Origin: Deltaproteobacteria bacterium RIFOXYD12_FULL_56_24
GTDB taxonomy: Bacteria; Desulfobacterota; Desulfobulbia; Desulfobulbales; Desulfurivibrionaceae
Direction: 5' to 3'
Assembly (NCBI GenBank): GCA_001799285.1
Contig: MGTD01000013.1
Span: 50,905 to 114,904 of the forward strand
DNA length: 64,000 bases
Position numbers and translations under genes: made by a program. The notes below the pieces were generated by a model. The model had not been told where the DNA came from. It searched no databases and saw nothing but the letters and a program-made list of their open reading frames with translations. Positions within the stretch are counted from its first letter, which is position 1. Every line of letters starts with the position of its first letter. Positions 60,401 to 64,000 of this stretch are shown in pieces.

Positions 60401-63400
60401 ATTGCCGCCCTGACCATCACCAACGCCAATATTGTTGATCTCGCAAATGTTTACACCGTGGGAGCCATTGATGTAACGGCGGTCACCCGCACCGATCTCA
60501 ACAGCACCGCCTACATCACCAGTAATGGCGCAATCAGCTTCAGCGGCCCGGTTAATCTGGCGGCAGGTGCGACTACCACCGCCATCACTGCCGGCACTGA
60601 CAACAATATTATCTTCAGTAGCACGATTGACGACACCGCCAGTGACACCACGCTCAGCCTGACCGCGGGCACTGGCAGCATAACGTTAACCGGCAATGCC
60701 GGCGCGACCAACAAGCTGAAGAATCTCACCGTGGTGAGCGCGGCCTTGGTTGACCTGGCCAATGTCGCCACCGCAGCCGGCAACATTGATGTTACCGCAA
60801 CCAATATCGATCTGAACGGCACGTCCTACACTGCGACCACCTCCGGTTCCATCACCTTTACCGGCGCGGTCGATCTGGACAGCACCGGGGTTCTGGCGGT
60901 GACTACCGCCGGCGGGGCAGGAGACAACATTCTCTTTACCGGCACCATTAATGATACCGGCAAGGACTCCGATCTGAGCCTGACCGCTGGCGCGGCAGGC
61001 AATGTGACGGTAACCGGCAATGTGGGCGCGATTACTGCCTTAAAGAGCTTCACCGTGCTGAGCGCGGCCCAGGCTGACCTGGCCAATGTCGCCACCGAGG
61101 CCGGTGACATCGCGGTTACCGCGACCGGCATCGATCTGAACGGTGCTTCCTATACCACGACCACCTCCGGTTCCATCACCTTTTCCGGCGCGGTCGATCT
61201 CGACAGTGTCGGCGCCTTGGCGGTGACCACCGCCGGCGGGGTTGGGGACAATATCTCTTTCACCAGCACCATTGATGACACCGGCAAAGACTCTGATCTG
61301 AGCCTTACTGCCGGTTCCGGCAGCGTGACCTTGGGCAATACTGCTGGCGGGGCCAACGCTCTGAACAGCTTCACTGTGGTGAGCGCGTCCCAGGCTGATC
61401 TGGCCAATATCACCACCGAGGCCGGCAACATCGCAGTTACCGCGACCAATATTGATCTGAACGGCACAGCCTACTCCACGATTACTTCCGGGTCGGTAAC
61501 CTTCACCGGCGCGGTCGATCTGGACGCAGCCGGAGTAACCACGACCGTGACCTCCAGCGGCGGCGATGACATTATCTTTACCAGTACGGTCAACGACGCG
61601 GCCAACAACACCACCCTTCAACTGGTGGCGGCTACCGGCGATGTTGATATGCAGGCTGCGGTTGGCGCAACTGAGGCGATCAAATCCTTTGTGATCACCA
61701 CCGCCAATAATGTCTCCCTGCTTGACGTAACCACCGAGGCAGGCGCCATCACCCTGGGCGCCACCGGCGACGGTAACCGCATCGGCGGCACGGTCACTCT
61801 GAAAGGCGACCTCACCACCCATGACGGGCTTGGTGGTGGTGCTGGGGCTATCGCCATTTATGGCGATGATATTCGTCTGAATGCGGCTGGCGCGGGGGCT
61901 GGTTCCATTACCCTCAACACCAACAGCGCGGGCGGCGCCGACAGTACCATTACCCTGGAAACGCTTGCGGCAGGCACCCTGGCCAGCGCCACGGCTTGGG
62001 AAGATGGTCTGACCCTGAACGCGGGTAGCAGCACCATCGATATTACCGGGGCTATCCTTGATGAGCTAGATCATCTGGTCGTGACTGCGGCCAGCTTCAC
62101 TATGGGGACCACCGTGCTTGGCGATGGCGCCGGAAATGGCGGCACCGCTTTTTCCGCCACCACCACCGGCAACCTGACCCTTGACGGCAACCTTTCCACC
62201 GATGGCGATACCAGCACCAACGCCGGCGCGGTTAATCTTTCCGGTATCGGCGGCAGCATCATCCTCAGCAACGGTGCCGGGACTATTACTATCGATACTG
62301 ATGCCGCAGGCACCGATGCCAGCATCACTATCGGTTCCGTGGTCAACGATGATGATGTCGGCGGCGACACGGCCCTGACCCTGACCGCCGGTAGCGGCGA
62401 TGTCACCCTGAACGGCGCCATCGGCACCCTCGATACCATCGACGCCCTCACCATCACCGGCAACGACATTGCTTTGAACGCCAATGTTGACGCTACCAGC
62501 ATCACGGTCACCGCTGCGGAAGGCGGAGACGCCGACAGCATCACCATCGCGGCCCTTGTGACTCTGGATGCCAACGCCGGCAATATGACCTTTACCTCAG
62601 ACAATATCACCATCGCCTCCAATGCCGTGATCACTTCAACAGGTGGCGGCGGGGCGGCCACCGTCACCTTCCGGGGTGAAACGGCAGGCACGACCATCGG
62701 GATCGGCGATAGTGCGGCAGGAACCTTGAACCTCGGCGAAGGGGAACTCGCTACTGTCGATGGGACCATGGATATCTATGTCGGCAATGCCGGGCAAACA
62801 GGCAATATCGTCGTCAATGACACCGGCGGCTTGACCGGCTTGAGCGCCGATGCCCTCTATCTGCGGGCAAACACCGCCGGTGCGGATATCACCATCGACA
62901 GCAACATCAGTATTGGAGCCACCGATTTTTATATCCTCGGCTCCGGCTCCACCACCCTGCTCAACGCCGATATCACCGCAAATATTATTGATATCGATGA
63001 CACTATCCTGGTCAGTGGTGTGCGGACTATTACCAGCACCGCCGGCGGCATCACTCTTCGGCAGGCGATTGGTTCGGTTGATACCACCGGGGATTCCCTG
63101 GCTCTCGACGGCGGCACGGCCGCAGTAAACGTGATCGGTGATATCGGTGATGCAGCAGACACCGTCAACGGCGCAGCAGCAAATGACTTGACCGGCTTTA
63201 CCGTTACCAATGCGGCCCAGGTTGATTTGGGTATCGTTGAAGTCACCGGCGGTAACATCGCGGTGACTGGTACGAATATTGATTTGAATGCAGCTACTTA
63301 TAAGACCACGACAAGTGGTTCGATTACTTTTACCGGTCCGGTAGATTTGCTGGGTGGTGGCACCACGACATTCTCTACCCAAGGTGGAGCAGGCAATAAC

Positions 63401-64000
63401 CTTACATTCACTAGCACTGTAGATGGTGCTCTGGATGTGATTCTTGATGTGACGGGTACCACAACCTTCAACGCGGCGGTAGGTTCTGCCACTCCGATTG
63501 GTGATGCCGTAGGCGCAGCCCTGACGATCAACAGCGTTGGTGCAACGACCTTCGTCAGCACGGTTGAGGCAGCTTCCGGCATCACACAGGCTGGCGGCGC
63601 TGGCCTGGTTACCTTCCAGGATGACGTGACGATCGCAGGCGGCGACACCGCCACCACGATGAACGCCAATGTCACCCTGGACGGTATGACTTTCACCTCT
63701 GACGGCCAGGTTACCTTTGGTAGCGATGGCACCGATCAGGTTACCCTGAGCGGTGGCGCGGTTGCCATTGTCAATACTTACAATGGCGCCGGTAATGGTC
63801 TGACGGTTAATTCTATGGTTGATGGCGCTCAGGACTTGACGCTGACCGTAACCGACACGACAGTATTCAACGCGGCTGTAGGTTCTGCCACTCCGATTGG
63901 TGATGCCGTGGGCGCAGCTCTGACGATCAACAGCACGGGGACAACCTCCTTTGAGAGTACCCTCGACACGGCATCCGGTATCATCTCTGACAATGCGGCA
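57401..64000 (+). CDS. Very large TpsA exoprotein, 3' end outside window
   Basis: At least 2200 residues, open to the window edge. The GTG start at 57401 is preceded by ACAGGAGAG. A long, basic N-terminal extension (RKIKRMSSRINQKKN) precedes a late signal peptide (AGALVGLLAASLSGQAYA). The TPS domain has NWGTFNIGSNAAVAFVQPN and FLINPSGVIFGS. The rest is Gly/Thr/Asn/Ala/Asp-rich beta-helix with tandem units of 105-110 residues (60120-61620) and further degenerate repeats. No catalytic or C-terminal domain is visible in the window. It is probably a surface adhesin; what lies at its C-terminus cannot be seen. Confidence 0.9.
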   Translation, partial: MRKIKRMSSRINQKKNAGNSSLHASNVSSMRRHGTVAGALVGLLAASLSGQAYALDPNALPTDGSITSGSGSISQAGANMTVNQATQQMIANWGTFNIGSNAAVAFVQPNAQAVALNRVSSSDASVIMGSLTANGQVFLINPSGVIFGSTAKVDVQGLVASTLNISDSDFLSGNYSFANGGAAGSILNQGEINAADGGYVVMLAPEVINEGIVTARMGTVALAAGNAMTMDMAGDGLINIVINEAAANALASNKGLLKADGGLVYMGARGAGDLAATVVNNEGIIEAQGLVERDGRIFLAGGDEGIVANSGSLDASSATGNGGSVQVLGDKVALLDGTRIDASGATGGGEVLIGGDLQGKNPNVQNASRTFVGQDVQINADATANGDGGKVIVWADGDTRFGGYVSVRGGDDGGDGGFVEVSGKEYLLYKGLVDARAPHGATGTLLLDPTNIVINAAGPTDTDLAGATFQETTAADTDAVVDRDDLQTQLGLANVLVTTDNPGGAAGAGNITVSDTITWASGNSLTLYADNNVTVDAAITNTGAGDINISGPGAGGAAGNNVDINATIQTAGNISIRAENDVTIDATVRTTGAATGITIKADNNDGGGGALTIGGSAISTIRADGSGSISLLGGDVTLGDNVFTTTIRAVNGGDITFAGATADTLTLGQDVQLITAAGGDVLVTGAGLASVVVKSPGTDHSIDGDLIIGNGSAVAGDINIDGRFINVGGAITMTATGDIAIDQSLSTLTGGINLTADSDTSGAGGLTIGAAFAATLNSSGGGQDIALSGDTISIATGALVSLNAGGGDITIDVDKNSAGGGGIQMDATRLTMAMHDFTISAANAPDTLLIDDVAAANTISASDLASATGTVTLRANDTLSATDNLALGAANLTIGEGSATVDVDLDNVTTTGAIAVTGTNIRLDGTTYTGSADVTFTGPVTLGAAGVTTTVSTGGGLGQDITFTSTIQDAAEDTTLALNAGANGNIDLQGVVGTAAAGDDIAALTITNANIVDLANVYTVGAIDVTAVTRTDLNSTAYITSNGAISFSGPVNLAAGATTTAITAGTDNNIIFSSTIDDTASDTTLSLTAGTGSITLTGNAGATNKLKNLTVVSAALVDLANVATAAGNIDVTATNIDLNGTSYTATTSGSITFTGAVDLDSTGVLAVTTAGGAGDNILFTGTINDTGKDSDLSLTAGAAGNVTVTGNVGAITALKSFTVLSAAQADLANVATEAGDIAVTATGIDLNGASYTTTTSGSITFSGAVDLDSVGALAVTTAGGVGDNISFTSTIDDTGKDSDLSLTAGSGSVTLGNTAGGANALNSFTVVSASQADLANITTEAGNIAVTATNIDLNGTAYSTITSGSVTFTGAVDLDAAGVTTTVTSSGGDDIIFTSTVNDAANNTTLQLVAATGDVDMQAAVGATEAIKSFVITTANNVSLLDVTTEAGAITLGATGDGNRIGGTVTLKGDLTTHDGLGGGAGAIAIYGDDIRLNAAGAGAGSITLNTNSAGGADSTITLETLAAGTLASATAWEDGLTLNAGSSTIDITGAILDELDHLVVTAASFTMGTTVLGDGAGNGGTAFSATTTGNLTLDGNLSTDGDTSTNAGAVNLSGIGGSIILSNGAGTITIDTDAAGTDASITIGSVVNDDDVGGDTALTLTAGSGDVTLNGAIGTLDTIDALTITGNDIALNANVDATSITVTAAEGGDADSITIAALVTLDANAGNMTFTSDNITIASNAVITSTGGGGAATVTFRGETAGTTIGIGDSAAGTLNLGEGELATVDGTMDIYVGNAGQTGNIVVNDTGGLTGLSADALYLRANTAGADITIDSNISIGATDFYILGSGSTTLLNADITANIIDIDDTILVSGVRTITSTAGGITLRQAIGSVDTTGDSLALDGGTAAVNVIGDIGDAADTVNGAAANDLTGFTVTNAAQVDLGIVEVTGGNIAVTGTNIDLNAATYKTTTSGSITFTGPVDLLGGGTTTFSTQGGAGNNLTFTSTVDGALDVILDVTGTTTFNAAVGSATPIGDAVGAALTINSVGATTFVSTVEAASGITQAGGAGLVTFQDDVTIAGGDTATTMNANVTLDGMTFTSDGQVTFGSDGTDQVTLSGGAVAIVNTYNGAGNGLTVNSMVDGAQDLTLTVTDTTVFNAAVGSATPIGDAVGAALTINSTGTTSFESTLDTASGIISDNAA
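60120..61620 (+). repeat. Tandem 315-330-bp repeats in the second TpsA gene
   Basis: The motif encoding ATNIDLNGT-Y recurs at about 60164, 60494, 60809, 61133 and 61454, giving five units. Each unit reads ITFTGAVDL..., ...STIDDTGKDSDLSLTAG and ...VDLANVATEAGNIAVTATNIDLNG. A sixth related unit starts at about 63281. They form part of the beta-helix. Confidence 0.75.

Noticed and set aside
57500..63732. Many minus-strand frames of 80-290 codons over the second TpsA
   Set aside because: Compositional shadows of the Gly/Thr/Asn-rich beta-helix. The plus frame stays open to the window edge and carries the TPS motifs.

Overview
The window looks like a chromosomal segment of a high-GC, anaerobic, Gram-negative bacterium, most likely a member of the Desulfobacterota (Desulfobulbales or a relative). 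This is an inference from content: an HdrC-like/MvhD/MetV module with a MetF that carries a MetV-type zinc domain, a triheme c7-type lipocytochrome, a NifA-like activator, a selenocysteine-containing SbtA/SbtM peptide system, and outer-membrane features (BamD, two TpsB/TpsA pairs, OmpA and CsgG-like proteins). No rRNA, tRNA or CRISPR array was seen.

Layout. 1-1334: end of a Sel1-repeat protein and a secreted DUF192 protein. 1654-7714: an envelope operon with a CsgG-like protein, a HEISH metallopeptidase-like protein, three curlin-like repeat proteins, an OmpA-domain protein and small exported proteins; it looks like a curli-like fibre system. 8364-16251: a two-partner secretion pair whose 2084-residue TpsA carries a PPC-like domain, a 109-residue-repeat Lys/Glu/Ala coiled coil and a C-terminal caspase-like domain. 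16543-21578: a PDO/thioredoxin-reductase fusion, a Met-rich exported protein, a double-DUF1566 protein, a CopA C-terminal remnant and a multicopper oxidase. 21688-24769: sbtA, a 99-codon peptide gene with two in-frame UGA codons each followed 20 nt later by a SECIS-like apical loop, and the radical SAM maturase sbtM. 24787-45726: housekeeping and accessory genes (exonuclease, diguanylate cyclase, hydrolase, nitroreductase, YchJ, FAD oxidoreductase, cytochrome, heterodimeric ABC exporter, ppnP, glgX, nifA-like, queH, bamD, trxA). 46564-53830: metF, purF, kdsD and the hdrC/mvhD/metV cluster. 53996-55254: two toxin-antitoxin modules. 55540-64000: a second TpsB and a very large TpsA that runs off the right edge.

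Mobile DNA. The intergenic spaces are crowded with small non-autonomous elements. One family (153-205 bp, GTAA...TTAC ends, long imperfect palindrome, 8-bp direct repeats) fits IS66-type MITEs and comes in at least four subfamilies whose two arms change together. A second repeat (about 160-205 bp) has inserted into one of these MITEs and also lies as inverted copies on both sides of the TPS-caspase operon. A third family (about 185-194 bp, 9-bp duplication) separates mvhD from metV. One MITE sits at the start of purF between two copies of its translation start region.

The most interesting items are the secreted caspase-TpsA fusion, the two-selenocysteine SbtA precursor (which normal gene calling would cut at the first UGA), the curli-like/metallopeptidase operon, and the MITE families with readable insertion scars.
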